Made by a program: the position numbers and the translations under genes | In this document: positions 25,882-33,706 of the stretch, one piece after another | How positions within the stretch are numbered: position 1 is the stretch's first letter | Layout of the letters: each line of letters starts with the position of its first letter | Notes under the pieces: model-generated | The model's database searches: none | Seen by the model: only the letters and a program-made list of their open reading frames with translations | Told to the model about the DNA's origin: nothing | Assembly: GCA_035765775.1 (NCBI GenBank) | Contig: DASTWV010000055.1 | Location: 1-64,000 of the forward strand | Origin: Actinomycetota bacterium | Lineage (GTDB): Bacteria > Actinomycetota > CADDZG01 > JAHWKV01 > JAOPZY01 | Reading direction: 5' to 3' | Length of the DNA stretch: 64,000 nucleotides

Positions 25882-25937
25882 ACCTGAACGCTACCCGGCA
25901 GCCCGCTGCCCAAGCTGCGGTGCGCCATGCTGGGACC

Positions 25938-26426
25938 GTGGAGCCACCGATTGTGGAGCTGGGCGCGGGCGATGCCGGCGAGCTGCTGACGCTGCAGCGG
26001 GCGGCGTACGTCACCGAGGCCCAGCTCAACGGGGACTGCCACCTGCCACCCCTGACCCAGTCGCTCGGCGAGCTGCTCGAGGAGCTGGCAGATCCGGCCA
26101 TCCGGGCGTTCGGGATCCGGGACCCGGGTGGCCGGCTGGTGGCCGCGGTGCGCATCCGGGGAGCCGGCGGGCGAGTGGAGGTGCGGCGGCTCGCGGTCGT
26201 GCCCGACCGTCAGGGCCAGGGCCTGGGGACCCGCCTCCTGCTGGCCGCCGAGGAGCGGTGCCCGGGGGGGACCCACGAGCTGTACCTGTTCACCGGCGAC
26301 CGGAGCCTCGCCAACCTGCGGCTGTACCAGCGCCACGGCTACCGGGAGACGCACCGGTCGCCGGCGGGCACCCACGACCTGGTGCACCTGGTGAAGCCAC
26401 TGGGGGGCGGCTCGGCCGAGGGCTGA
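25938..26426 (+). CDS. GNAT-family N-acetyltransferase
   Basis: A 162-residue acetyltransferase. The acetyl-CoA motif LAVVPDRQGQGLGTRLLLAAE lies near residues 91-111 and the terminal LANLRLYQRHGYRETHR segment near 127-143. GTG 25938 places the start right before the first strand; GTG 25920 would add six residues. The acceptor is unknown. Confidence 0.87.
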   Translation: MEPPIVELGAGDAGELLTLQRAAYVTEAQLNGDCHLPPLTQSLGELLEELADPAIRAFGIRDPGGRLVAAVRIRGAGGRVEVRRLAVVPDRQGQGLGTRLLLAAEERCPGGTHELYLFTGDRSLANLRLYQRHGYRETHRSPAGTHDLVHLVKPLGGGSAEG

Positions 26427-26435
26427 GGCGGCTGA

Positions 26436-26459
26436 GGCTTGGGCTAAGGCTTGGGCTAA
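26436..26459. repeat. 12-bp tandem duplication at a convergent gene junction
   Basis: Two exact copies of GGCTTGGGCTAA. The second provides the stop codon of the PAC2 gene. Confidence 0.8.
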
Positions 26460-27331
26460 GGCGCCGGCGGTTCGGGGGGGTCGCCGAAGGGGTTGCGGCC
26501 GTCGCCGGTGGCGTCGCGCAGGTAGCGCTCGATCTCGGTGGCGATGTCCTCACCCGGGGGCACGGGGGTCACCGGGCCGCTCTCCTCGAGTTGCTCCAGG
26601 TAGGCCTGGGCGTCGGGCCGGTCGGCGACCACGGCATCCAGGCGCACCCGCTGCTCGCGGGCCAGGTTGACCAGGTCCTCGATGGGCAGGCGGACTCCGA
26701 GCTGCCCGCACGCCCGCTCGACCAGGGCGAGCGCCCCGGCGAAGTAGGCGCCCTCGATGTAGTGCGGCACCTGCGCCCAGATGCCGCCGCTGCGCACACC
26801 CCGCTCGGCCAAGGCGAGCTCGATCAGGTTGAGCGCCGAAGCGGGGACCTGCATGTGCTCGGCGGGGAGCGGCATGTCGCTCTCCTGCGAGGCACGCTCG
26901 GCCCCGGTCACCAGGATGGGCGTGGCCCGGGTATGGGGGACCATGGCGCCGATGGCGCCCAGGCAGAGGCTCTCGACGACGCCGAGGCGGGTGGCGACAT
27001 CGACGATGGCCTCCCGGAAGGCCTGCCAACGGTAGTCCGGCTCGGGACCAGTCAGCACCAGGAGGTCCCGCCGGTCGGTGCGCACCCGCTGGATGGTGAG
27101 GTCGGACCAGGCAATCGACGACAGCACGCCGTCGCGGATCTCGAGGGTGGGGCGGCGGGCCCGGTAGTCCACGAGGGCGTCGGTGTCGAAGCGCACGATG
27201 ACCTCGCCGCCCTTGGCCAGGTATCCCGCGGCAGTGGTGCCGGCCGAGCCGGCGTCCACCCAGCCGTTCAGGGCGGAGACCAGCGCAGGGGCGGTCAGGG
27301 CCGAGTCATCCAGGACCTCGAAGAGGGGCAT
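26456..27331 (-). CDS. PAC2-family protein
   Basis: A 291-residue protein of the PAC2 family, named for eukaryotic proteasome assembly chaperones and common in actinobacteria. Visible are ALVSALNGWVDAGSAGT at the start, SLCLGAIGAMVPHTRATPI near 120, PHYIEGAYFAGALALVERA and a C-terminal helix. Its bacterial role is unclear. ATG 27331 gives the canonical MPLFEV start; an in-frame GTG at 27391 that overlaps the rlmN stop would add 20 low-complexity residues. It is probably co-transcribed with rlmN. Confidence 0.87.
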   Translation of the reverse strand: MPLFEVLDDSALTAPALVSALNGWVDAGSAGTTAAGYLAKGGEVIVRFDTDALVDYRARRPTLEIRDGVLSSIAWSDLTIQRVRTDRRDLLVLTGPEPDYRWQAFREAIVDVATRLGVVESLCLGAIGAMVPHTRATPILVTGAERASQESDMPLPAEHMQVPASALNLIELALAERGVRSGGIWAQVPHYIEGAYFAGALALVERACGQLGVRLPIEDLVNLAREQRVRLDAVVADRPDAQAYLEQLEESGPVTPVPPGEDIATEIERYLRDATGDGRNPFGDPPEPPAP

Positions 27332-27383
27332 GCCCGTGGAGCTTGCCACAGATCGCTCCGCATGCCCGGCGCCGGACCCGGCG

Positions 27384-28427
27384 TCATTCACTGGCGGCCA
27401 CCGGGACCCGGGCCGCCAGCTGGCCGCAGGCGGCGTCGATGTCCGAGCCCCGGGTGTCGCGGACGGTGGCGTTCACACCCAGCCGCTCGAGTCGGTCCCG
27501 GAAGGCCCGCACGCCGGCGGCGGGCGTGCCGCGCACCGGGTAGCCCGGGGTCGGGTTGAGCGGGATCAGGTTGACGTGGGCGCGCAGCGGGACCGCCAGG
27601 CCCGCCAGCTCGGCGGCATCGGAGAGCCGGTCGTTCACCCTGTCGATGAGCGCCCACTCGAACGACAGCCGGCGCCGGGTGGTGCGCACGTACTCCCGGC
27701 ACGCCGCCGTGAGGTCGGCGAGGGGGTAGCGGCGGTTGGGCGGCACCAGCCGGGTGCGCAGCTCGTCGTTGGCGGCGTGCAGCGACACCGCCAGGTTGAC
27801 GGGCAGGGCCTCGGCCGCCAGCTTGCGGATGCCGGGCACCAGGCCCACCGTGGATACCGTGATCCGGCGGGCCGAGATCCCGACGTCGGTGTGCAGGCGC
27901 TCGATGGCGGCCCAGACGTGGGCGTAGTTGGCCATCGGCTCGCCCATGCCCATGAACACGACATTGCCCAGACGCCGGGGTGCTGCCCGCCGGCGGGCGC
28001 GGATCACCTGCTCGACGATCTCGCCCGTGGTCAGCTGGCGGGTGAGCCCGGCCTGGCCGGTGGCGCAGAAGACGCAGCCCATGCCGCAGCCCGCCTGGCT
28101 GGAGACGCAGACAGTCACCCGGTCCGGGTAGGCCATGAGGACGGACTCCACCAACGAGGCGTCGTGCAGCGACCAGACGCTCTTGATGGTTGACCCGGCG
28201 TCGGCCTCCCGCTCGGCTGCCAGGGTGAGCGCCGCGGGGAGGGCGGCGGCGAGCCGTTGGCGGAGGGGCCTCGGCAGGACGGAGATCTCCGCCGGGTCCT
28301 TCCCCTGGGCCCAGAGGCCCTCCCAGACCTGGTCGAGCCGGTAGCCGGGCTCACCGTCGAGGAGAGCCGCGAGCGCGGGCCGGGTGATGTCATAGCGGGA
28401 AAATGGGACCTCTCGGCGCAGGGGCAT
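27384..28427 (-). CDS. rlmN: dual-specificity RNA methyltransferase RlmN
   Basis: A 347-residue radical SAM enzyme that methylates C2 of adenine in 23S rRNA (A2503) and some tRNAs. The CxxxCxxC cluster motif appears as CGMGCVFC near residue 104-111, followed by MGMGEPMANY and SLHAANDELRTRLVPPNRRYP. The start at ATG 28427 matches the usual N-terminus; the open frame extends further only because it runs antisense to the biotin ligase gene. Transcribed divergently from birA. Confidence 0.95.
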   Translation of the reverse strand: MPLRREVPFSRYDITRPALAALLDGEPGYRLDQVWEGLWAQGKDPAEISVLPRPLRQRLAAALPAALTLAAEREADAGSTIKSVWSLHDASLVESVLMAYPDRVTVCVSSQAGCGMGCVFCATGQAGLTRQLTTGEIVEQVIRARRRAAPRRLGNVVFMGMGEPMANYAHVWAAIERLHTDVGISARRITVSTVGLVPGIRKLAAEALPVNLAVSLHAANDELRTRLVPPNRRYPLADLTAACREYVRTTRRRLSFEWALIDRVNDRLSDAAELAGLAVPLRAHVNLIPLNPTPGYPVRGTPAAGVRAFRDRLERLGVNATVRDTRGSDIDAACGQLAARVPVAASE

Positions 28428-28487
28428 GGCCCCATCGTACGCGGGTCTGTGCAGGTCCCCGCCCGCCCGCCTATTCTTCGTCCTGCG

Positions 28488-29273
28488 ATGCCCCAGCCCC
28501 AGTTCTATGACATCTCCCAGGAAGCCGTCGAGATGGCGACGTGGCGCTGGGCGAAACCGGTCCGGTTCTTCGAGGTGTGCGACTCGACCAACAACCGGGC
28601 GCTGGAGTGGGCCCGGGAAGGGGCGCCGCACGGATCCATCGTGGTCACCGACCACCAGACCGAGGGTCGGGGCCGGGCGGGCCGGGAGTGGTTCAGCCTG
28701 CCCCACCTGGCGTCGCTGCTGTTCAGCGTCATCCTGCGCCCCAACATCCACCCGGAGGACCTCGGGCTGGTGAGCCTCGGGATGGGCGTGGCGGTGTCGC
28801 TGGCGTTCACCGAGCGCAAGACCAACAACCGGCTGCGCTGGCCCAACGACCTCATGGTCCGGGGGCGCAAGATGGGCGGGATCCTGTCCGAGTCCGAGAT
28901 CAGCGGGGACAGGGTCGACTTCGTGGTGGTGGGCGTTGGCGTGAACATGCGCATCTCCCGGGACCAGTTCCCCCGGGAGCTGAAGGCGACCGCCACCAGC
29001 GCCCAGGTCGAGACCGGACGGAGCTACGACCGGGCCGAGGTGATCGCCGGGATCCTGATCCAGCTGGAGCCGATCCTGAAGGACCTCGACGCCGGCCGGA
29101 GCCACAACATCCTGAACAGCTACATCAAGCTGTGCGAGACGTTCGGCAAGACGGTATCCACGGACTTCGGCGGCCGGAAGGTCAAGGGCCAGGCGGTGGA
29201 CATCGATGACCACGGGGGCCTCGTGCTGGACACCGGCGACGTGATCCCCATGGGGGACATCCACCTGGAGTAG
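28488..29273 (+). CDS. birA: biotin--[acetyl-CoA-carboxylase] ligase
   Basis: A 261-residue biotin protein ligase without the DNA-binding domain (class I). The signature TEGRGRAGREWFS near 61-73, RWPNDLMVRGRKMGGIL near 117-133 and VGVGVNMR are all present, with a small C-terminal SH3-like domain. It attaches biotin to carboxylase carrier lysines. ATG 28488 is used; the longer upstream frame overlaps rlmN and is not coding. Confidence 0.94.
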   Translation: MPQPQFYDISQEAVEMATWRWAKPVRFFEVCDSTNNRALEWAREGAPHGSIVVTDHQTEGRGRAGREWFSLPHLASLLFSVILRPNIHPEDLGLVSLGMGVAVSLAFTERKTNNRLRWPNDLMVRGRKMGGILSESEISGDRVDFVVVGVGVNMRISRDQFPRELKATATSAQVETGRSYDRAEVIAGILIQLEPILKDLDAGRSHNILNSYIKLCETFGKTVSTDFGGRKVKGQAVDIDDHGGLVLDTGDVIPMGDIHLE

Positions 29274-29275
29274 CG

Positions 29276-30253
29276 ATGGACCACGTTGTCACACTGGCGG
29301 ACCGGGACCTCTTCAAGGCCTGCCGCCGGGCCTGGGACCTGGGGTCACCCGCCCGGCAGAACTTCGAGCCCATCCCCACCCCCGAGCACGTCGACCTGGC
29401 CGCAGCGGTGCGCGCCGGGCTGGGTGCCTACTACTTCCCGGCGATGTGGAGCTGGAGCCGGCCGATGGTGCGCCCCATCGCCCACGACACCTTCGACAAG
29501 GCCCTTCAGACACAGCGCCAGAAGGTCTGCCCGGAGGCCCCGCCGCCGGTCTGGGCAGAGGCGCAGGCGCTGGGCCACGCCACCTTGGACAGCTACTTCG
29601 ACTGGGCCGAGGAGCAGGACACCTTCACCGCCGTGCGGGCCAACGAAGAGTTCCGGGTGGTGGTGGCGGATCCCGATCACCCCGATGACGGCGTGCTGGC
29701 CCCCGACGGCGGCGGCATCCACCTGCAGGGGGTGGTGGACGTGGTGGTGTCCGACGAGCTCGGCCGGCTGTGGGTGGTCATCCACCGCATCAGTGACGGT
29801 CGCTCTGCGCGCCCCTGGGCGGACCCGGGCATCCTGGCGCTGGACGACGGGCCCGGGATGCTGTGCTGGGCCCTGGAGTCCTTCTATGTCACCAAGATCG
29901 CCGGAGCCATCGTCAACGAGCTGCGCGTCGGGCCACCGCCGTCCTTCCGCCGGACCCAGCTGCGCAAGCCGCCGAAGGAGCTGGCCGCCGTCCGCCGCCA
30001 GGCGGCCACCGAGCTGGCCGAGCTGGTGGACCCGGCAACGGCCGCCTACCCCAGCCCGGGCCCGTCGTGCCGGACATGCCCCTTCGTGGCGCCCTGCCTG
30101 GCCCTGGCCGCTGGGGAGGAGCCGGGCATGGAGGGCTACCGTCGCCACGTCCCCGAGGTCATCCAGCTCCCGCCCCGGACGGGGAGCCTGGGGCCTCAGG
30201 TGGTGCACGGCTGGAAGACGAAGGGGCCGGGCACGTCCCAACCTGCGGTGTGA
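29276..30253 (+). CDS. PD-(D/E)XK-like protein with predicted 4Fe-4S cluster, active site degraded
   Basis: A 325-residue protein with the Cas4/AddB plan: an early Cys (LFKACRRAW, C16), a central nuclease-like core and a C-terminal Cys trio (C265, C268, C274 in CRTCPFVAPC). The core has the expected Asp in LQGVVDVVV (D155), but where the nuclease E-x-K should follow it reads V-I-H-R (about 168-171). Nuclease activity is therefore doubtful, while the cluster appears intact; it may bind DNA. It starts two bases after birA, and near it on the other strand lie a methyltransferase and an active-looking PD-(D/E)XK frame. Confidence 0.65.
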   Translation: MDHVVTLADRDLFKACRRAWDLGSPARQNFEPIPTPEHVDLAAAVRAGLGAYYFPAMWSWSRPMVRPIAHDTFDKALQTQRQKVCPEAPPPVWAEAQALGHATLDSYFDWAEEQDTFTAVRANEEFRVVVADPDHPDDGVLAPDGGGIHLQGVVDVVVSDELGRLWVVIHRISDGRSARPWADPGILALDDGPGMLCWALESFYVTKIAGAIVNELRVGPPPSFRRTQLRKPPKELAAVRRQAATELAELVDPATAAYPSPGPSCRTCPFVAPCLALAAGEEPGMEGYRRHVPEVIQLPPRTGSLGPQVVHGWKTKGPGTSQPAV

Positions 30254-30336
30254 CCCTGCATGGCCTCGCCGGAGGGTGGGGCGGGGCCGAACTGGCCGGG
30301 GGGCGAGCGCCGTAGCCCGTGCGGCCCCTTCTGCAC

Positions 30337-30385
30337 TGTCTGTGAGTGCTCAGGTCCGTATAGGTACGGTAGACACTCACAGACA
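30337..30385. terminator. nested inverted repeat between convergent genes (putative bidirectional terminator)
   Basis: A perfect 12-bp outer repeat, TGTCTGTGAGTG (30337-30348) with its complement at 30374-30385, encloses the inner palindrome CCGTA-TAGG-TACGG (30356-30369). No T-tract. The layout matches those at 4056 and 59056. Confidence 0.55.
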
Positions 30386-30463
30386 ATCTCAAGGTGCGGA
30401 CCCTGGACGGGTGCCGGCTGGCCAGAACGGGGCTGGCATCTGGCCGAGCCCGCCGGGAACGAT

Positions 30464-30889
30464 CTACAGGAGGCGGAGGCGGCCGGTGTCCCCCGGGCGG
30501 TAGATGCAGATCACGTCGTCCAGGTAGCCCAGCTCCCGGGCCCGGGCGAGCATCGCCAGACCGGCGCCCGCCTCGGGGAGGTGGGAGGTCAGCACCACGA
30601 ACGGCGGCCGGTCCTCCATGGCCCGCAGCAGGGCGCCGTTGGCGATCGCCTTCTTCAGGGTGTCGGTGCGCATCAGCCCGGGCCGGGAGCCCTGGACGCT
30701 GCCTTTGTACTCGAACCAGATGGTGCGCCCGTGGGAGCTGACCGCCTCCCGGTCGATCTCGATGCCGAGGCCGCTGAGCTGTACCGCTCCCCCGAGCTGG
30801 AAGCCGCTGGTGCGCAGGAGGAGGTCGCACTGGTCGGCGAACTGGCGGCCCTGGAGCGAGGCCGCCGCCTGGAACAGGTGCTCGGTCAG
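30464..30889 (-). CDS. PD-(D/E)XK nuclease-like protein or domain, paralogous to the methyltransferase tail
   Basis: A 141-residue frame with a PD-(D/E)XK core: GLGIEIDREA (residues 40-49), then TIWFEYKGS with E60 and K62, then a helix SRPGLMRTDTLKKAI. It aligns over most of its length with the C-terminal domain of the preceding methyltransferase but keeps E-x-K, which that domain has lost. No ATG, GTG or TTG lies at the natural boundary; the frame meets the methyltransferase stop at CTGA, so it either starts at CTG 30889 or is joined to the methyltransferase by a -1 frameshift. It probably cuts DNA or is a restriction-type partner; the specificity is unknown. Confidence 0.6.
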   Translation of the reverse strand: MTEHLFQAAASLQGRQFADQCDLLLRTSGFQLGGAVQLSGLGIEIDREAVSSHGRTIWFEYKGSVQGSRPGLMRTDTLKKAIANGALLRAMEDRPPFVVLTSHLPEAGAGLAMLARARELGYLDDVICIYRPGDTGRLRLL

Positions 30890-32334
30890 GGCGCCCCTCG
30901 GCCGCCGGCTGCCCGGGCCAGGGGATCCTGGTCCCCCGGCAGCCGGAAGACGCCGGCGATGGGTTTGCCCACCCCGCACACGGCCTTGAGCGACGCTGCG
31001 GCCGAGCTCCCCGGCTCGGGCAGGCCGGCGGCCAGCACCCCGAAGCGGGCGGAGGGCGCCACTTCCCGGACAACCGCCGCCTTGCCCAGCACCTTCCAGA
31101 GCGCCTCGGTCCGGCGCAGCCCGGGCCGGGTCGAGGTGAAGCCGCCGGCGACCTCGAACAGCCACTCGGTGCCGGTGGCGTCCCGGGCGCCCAGGGCGAT
31201 CTCGATGCCTCCGAGGCGCACCGGCCCGGTCACCTGCCGGAAGCCGGCTGCCACGAGGGCGGCCCGGGCCACATCCCGGGCGGCGTGCCCGGCCGTCACG
31301 GCGGCGGCCACGGTGCCTGGCGGCGGGATCTCGGCCGGGGCGGTCTCCCCGGCGGGGGGCAGTGGGGGCAGCACCACCGGCGGCGTCTCGCTCTCCAGCG
31401 CCCCCTCGGCAGCCTGCTCCCGCCACTCGCACACCCGTGCCTGCGCCCGCTGCACGTAGTCGGGATCGATGTCGTAGCCGGCGTAGTGGCGCCCGGTCTC
31501 CAGGGCGGCGATGGCCGTCGAGCCCGACCCCATGAAGGGGTCCAGCACGAGGTCGCCGTAGTAGGTGTACAGGTGGATGAGGCGGCGGGGCAGGGCCACG
31601 GGGAAGGGGGCGGCATGCCCCACCCGGGTGGCGGACTCCGGGGGGATCTCCCAGACGTCGGTGGTGGCTTCCATGAACTCGTCCCGCCACAGTGAGCCCG
31701 ACGACGGCAGGCCGGCCGCCGCCCGGCGCCGGGCGGTCTGGGCCCGGTCGAAGCGTCCCTTGCTGGCGATGACCACCCGCTCGGTCAGGTCCCGCAGCAC
31801 CGGGTTGGTGGAGCGCTGGAAGGACCCCCAGGCGCAGGATCCTGAGGATCCCCGGCCCTTCTGCCAGATCACCTCACCGCGCAGCAGGAGGCGGAGCTTG
31901 TCCTGCAGGATGGCGGTGACGTCGGAGGACAGTGAGCGGTACGGGCGGCGGCCCAGGTTGGCCACGTTGACCGCGATGCGCCCGCCCGGCTCGAGGCAGC
32001 GGACGCACTCGGCGAACACCTCCTCCAGCATCCCCAGGTATTCGAAGTAGGTGGCCGGGATATGGCCCTCGCCGAGAGCCTCCTCGTACTCCTTGCCGGC
32101 GAAGTAGGGCGGGGAGGTGACCACCAGGGCGACTGAGGCGTCGGCAATGGCGGTCATGTGCCGGGCGTCGCCCACGAAAAGGCGGTCGAGGTCCTTGCCC
32201 GGGTCCACCCAGTCGTGGGAGGAGAGCTCGGGGGCGGCGAAGCGGGCGTAGAAGGGGCTGGCGTCGTGGTTTTCCCGGCGGGAGACGCCGAAGGCCGAGG
32301 TCTGCGTCGCCTCCCTGCGCTGCGCCACGCTCAC
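30886..32334 (-). CDS. DNA (N4-cytosine/N6-adenine) methyltransferase with degenerate C-terminal PD-(D/E)XK domain
   Basis: A 482-residue protein. The catalytic TSPPY motif is at 73-77 and the SAM-binding DPFMGSGST at 265-273, the motif order of beta-class amino-methyltransferases. After a Pro-rich linker (about 315-345), residues 350-470 form a second domain homologous to the next protein (GGIEIALG, WLFEVAGG, STRPGLRRTEALWKV) but with E-V-A in place of E-x-K, so nuclease activity is unlikely there. The tail may dimerise with or position the active nuclease. Starts: GTG 32334, or GTG 32328 behind GAGGGG. A LexA-like dyad lies 24 bases upstream. Confidence 0.88.
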   Translation of the reverse strand: MSVAQRREATQTSAFGVSRRENHDASPFYARFAAPELSSHDWVDPGKDLDRLFVGDARHMTAIADASVALVVTSPPYFAGKEYEEALGEGHIPATYFEYLGMLEEVFAECVRCLEPGGRIAVNVANLGRRPYRSLSSDVTAILQDKLRLLLRGEVIWQKGRGSSGSCAWGSFQRSTNPVLRDLTERVVIASKGRFDRAQTARRRAAAGLPSSGSLWRDEFMEATTDVWEIPPESATRVGHAAPFPVALPRRLIHLYTYYGDLVLDPFMGSGSTAIAALETGRHYAGYDIDPDYVQRAQARVCEWREQAAEGALESETPPVVLPPLPPAGETAPAEIPPPGTVAAAVTAGHAARDVARAALVAAGFRQVTGPVRLGGIEIALGARDATGTEWLFEVAGGFTSTRPGLRRTEALWKVLGKAAVVREVAPSARFGVLAAGLPEPGSSAAASLKAVCGVGKPIAGVFRLPGDQDPLARAAGGRGAP

Positions 32335-32357
32335 CCCCTCGTCGTTACAACCGAATG

Positions 32358-32371
32358 AGAACGAATGTTCG
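32358..32371. promoter_or_regulatory. LexA (SOS) box-like dyad upstream of the methyltransferase gene
   Basis: AGAACGAATGTTCG matches the actinobacterial SOS box CGAAC-N4-GTTCG at all but the first base; the GAAC-N4-GTTC core is perfect. The distance to GTG 32334 is 24 bases. The rest of the gap (32335-32664, no gene) also holds the unmapped promoter of the divergent ComA-like gene. Confidence 0.5.
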
Positions 32372-32664
32372 TAGGCTACTACGCCGTGGGTGGGTCACGT
32401 GGGTGGATCATAGGATGAGCCACCGCGCGGGCCGCGAATTGTCGGGCGCGTGGCTGGTGCTGGGCGGCCGCCGGACCCACAGCCCGAGCACAAGCCGCCG
32501 CCATCCCGTGGCCAGCCCCGCATGGTGTCATGGGCACCGGGAGAGCAGGAGTGGGCGATGATTTCCATACTTATGGCCCGCTGGGGATCCACCGGGATAC
32601 TTGGAACTACCTGGGGTATGAACTACCGGTTGCCGGTCCGGGAACCCGAGGGAGGAAGGGCCCG

Positions 32665-33513
32665 ATGATCCCAAGCGCACTGGACCTACCGTACCGACCG
32701 GCCAAGCCGCCGACCGGGCCCCGGACGCAGGGCATCACGATGGTGATCGACAACGGGCTGCCGCTCGGTGCCTTCACCGACCACGTGACCAGCACTGCAG
32801 GCCTCATAGACTTCGTCAAGTTCGGCTGGGGCACCTCGGTGGTGTCGCGCACCATCGAGGCCAAGGTGGCCCTCCTGGTGGAGCACGGCATCGGCTACTT
32901 CTTCGGCGGGACCCTCTTCGAGAAGCACGTGCTGCAGGATCGCTTCGACGACTTCCGGGCCTGGTGCCACGCCTTCGCCTGCCGTTACGTCGAGGTGTCC
33001 AACGGCACCGTGGCGCTCGCCAACGACGAGAAGGCCCGCTACGTCGAGAAGCTGGCGGGCGAGTTCACGGTGCTGTCCGAGGTGGGGCTCAAGGACGCCG
33101 CCCGGTCCGAGGCGCTCAGCGCCCGGGACTGGGTCCGGTTCGTGCGCGAGGACCTGGAGGCGGGGGCGCGCTGGGTGATCGCCGAGGCCCGGGAGAGCGG
33201 CCGCAGCGGCATCTGCCACGCCGACGGGCGGCTGCGGGCCGATGTGCTGGACGCCCTGTTGGGCGCCGGCATCTCCACCGACCGGCTACTGTTCGAGGCG
33301 CCCACGAAGGACCTGCAGACCTCGTTCATCCGGCGCATCGGCCCGAACGCCAACCTGGGCAATGTGGCCCCCGGCGACGTCATCGGCGTGGAGACCCTCC
33401 GCCTAGGGCTGCGCTCGGACACCCTGACCACGGTCTCCCCCACCCGCCCGGGCGGGGTGCACACGGCCCCCATGAGCCCGACCCAAGGCGTGGCGGCAGC
33501 GCCCAACTTTTAA
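32665..33513 (+). CDS. phosphosulfolactate synthase (ComA)-like protein
   Basis: A 282-residue TIM-barrel protein. GITMVIDNGLPLGAFTDH, IDFVKFGWGTS and GYFFGGTLFEKHV match the ComA family, which adds sulfite to phosphoenolpyruvate to give phosphosulfolactate, the first step of coenzyme M synthesis in archaea; bacteria use homologues in sulfolactate metabolism or in unclear stress roles. ATG 32665 follows GGGAGGAAG. No comB, comC or other coenzyme M gene is nearby, so the product's fate is unknown. Confidence 0.85.
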   Translation: MIPSALDLPYRPAKPPTGPRTQGITMVIDNGLPLGAFTDHVTSTAGLIDFVKFGWGTSVVSRTIEAKVALLVEHGIGYFFGGTLFEKHVLQDRFDDFRAWCHAFACRYVEVSNGTVALANDEKARYVEKLAGEFTVLSEVGLKDAARSEALSARDWVRFVREDLEAGARWVIAEARESGRSGICHADGRLRADVLDALLGAGISTDRLLFEAPTKDLQTSFIRRIGPNANLGNVAPGDVIGVETLRLGLRSDTLTTVSPTRPGGVHTAPMSPTQGVAAAPNF

Positions 33514-33706
33514 GCCCCGCTGGGGCCGTCCCCGGGCGGCCCTCGGCTTCGCACGAGCATCCTGACGAGGCGCAGCCGCCGGCTGTCTTTTCCGACCGCA
33601 ATTGACCGGATTTTTCTCAGATCGTTTGCTGTCGCGCCTGCGCAGAGTCACAATCAGCGCAGTGAGTGCCCCATCCAGCAGCGTTCCCAGGAGAGGGAGG
33701 CAGGCA

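Noticed and set aside
30886-30888. The methyltransferase TGA stop as a selenocysteine codon, given the tRNA-Sec in the window
   Set aside because: The homologous downstream domain is in a different frame, so read-through at this TGA would not reach it; a frameshift or CTG start explains the layout better.
32530-32664. Upstream extension of the ComA-like protein by 45 residues
   Set aside because: The added residues have no domain character, while ATG 32665 has a strong Shine-Dalgarno and matches the family start.
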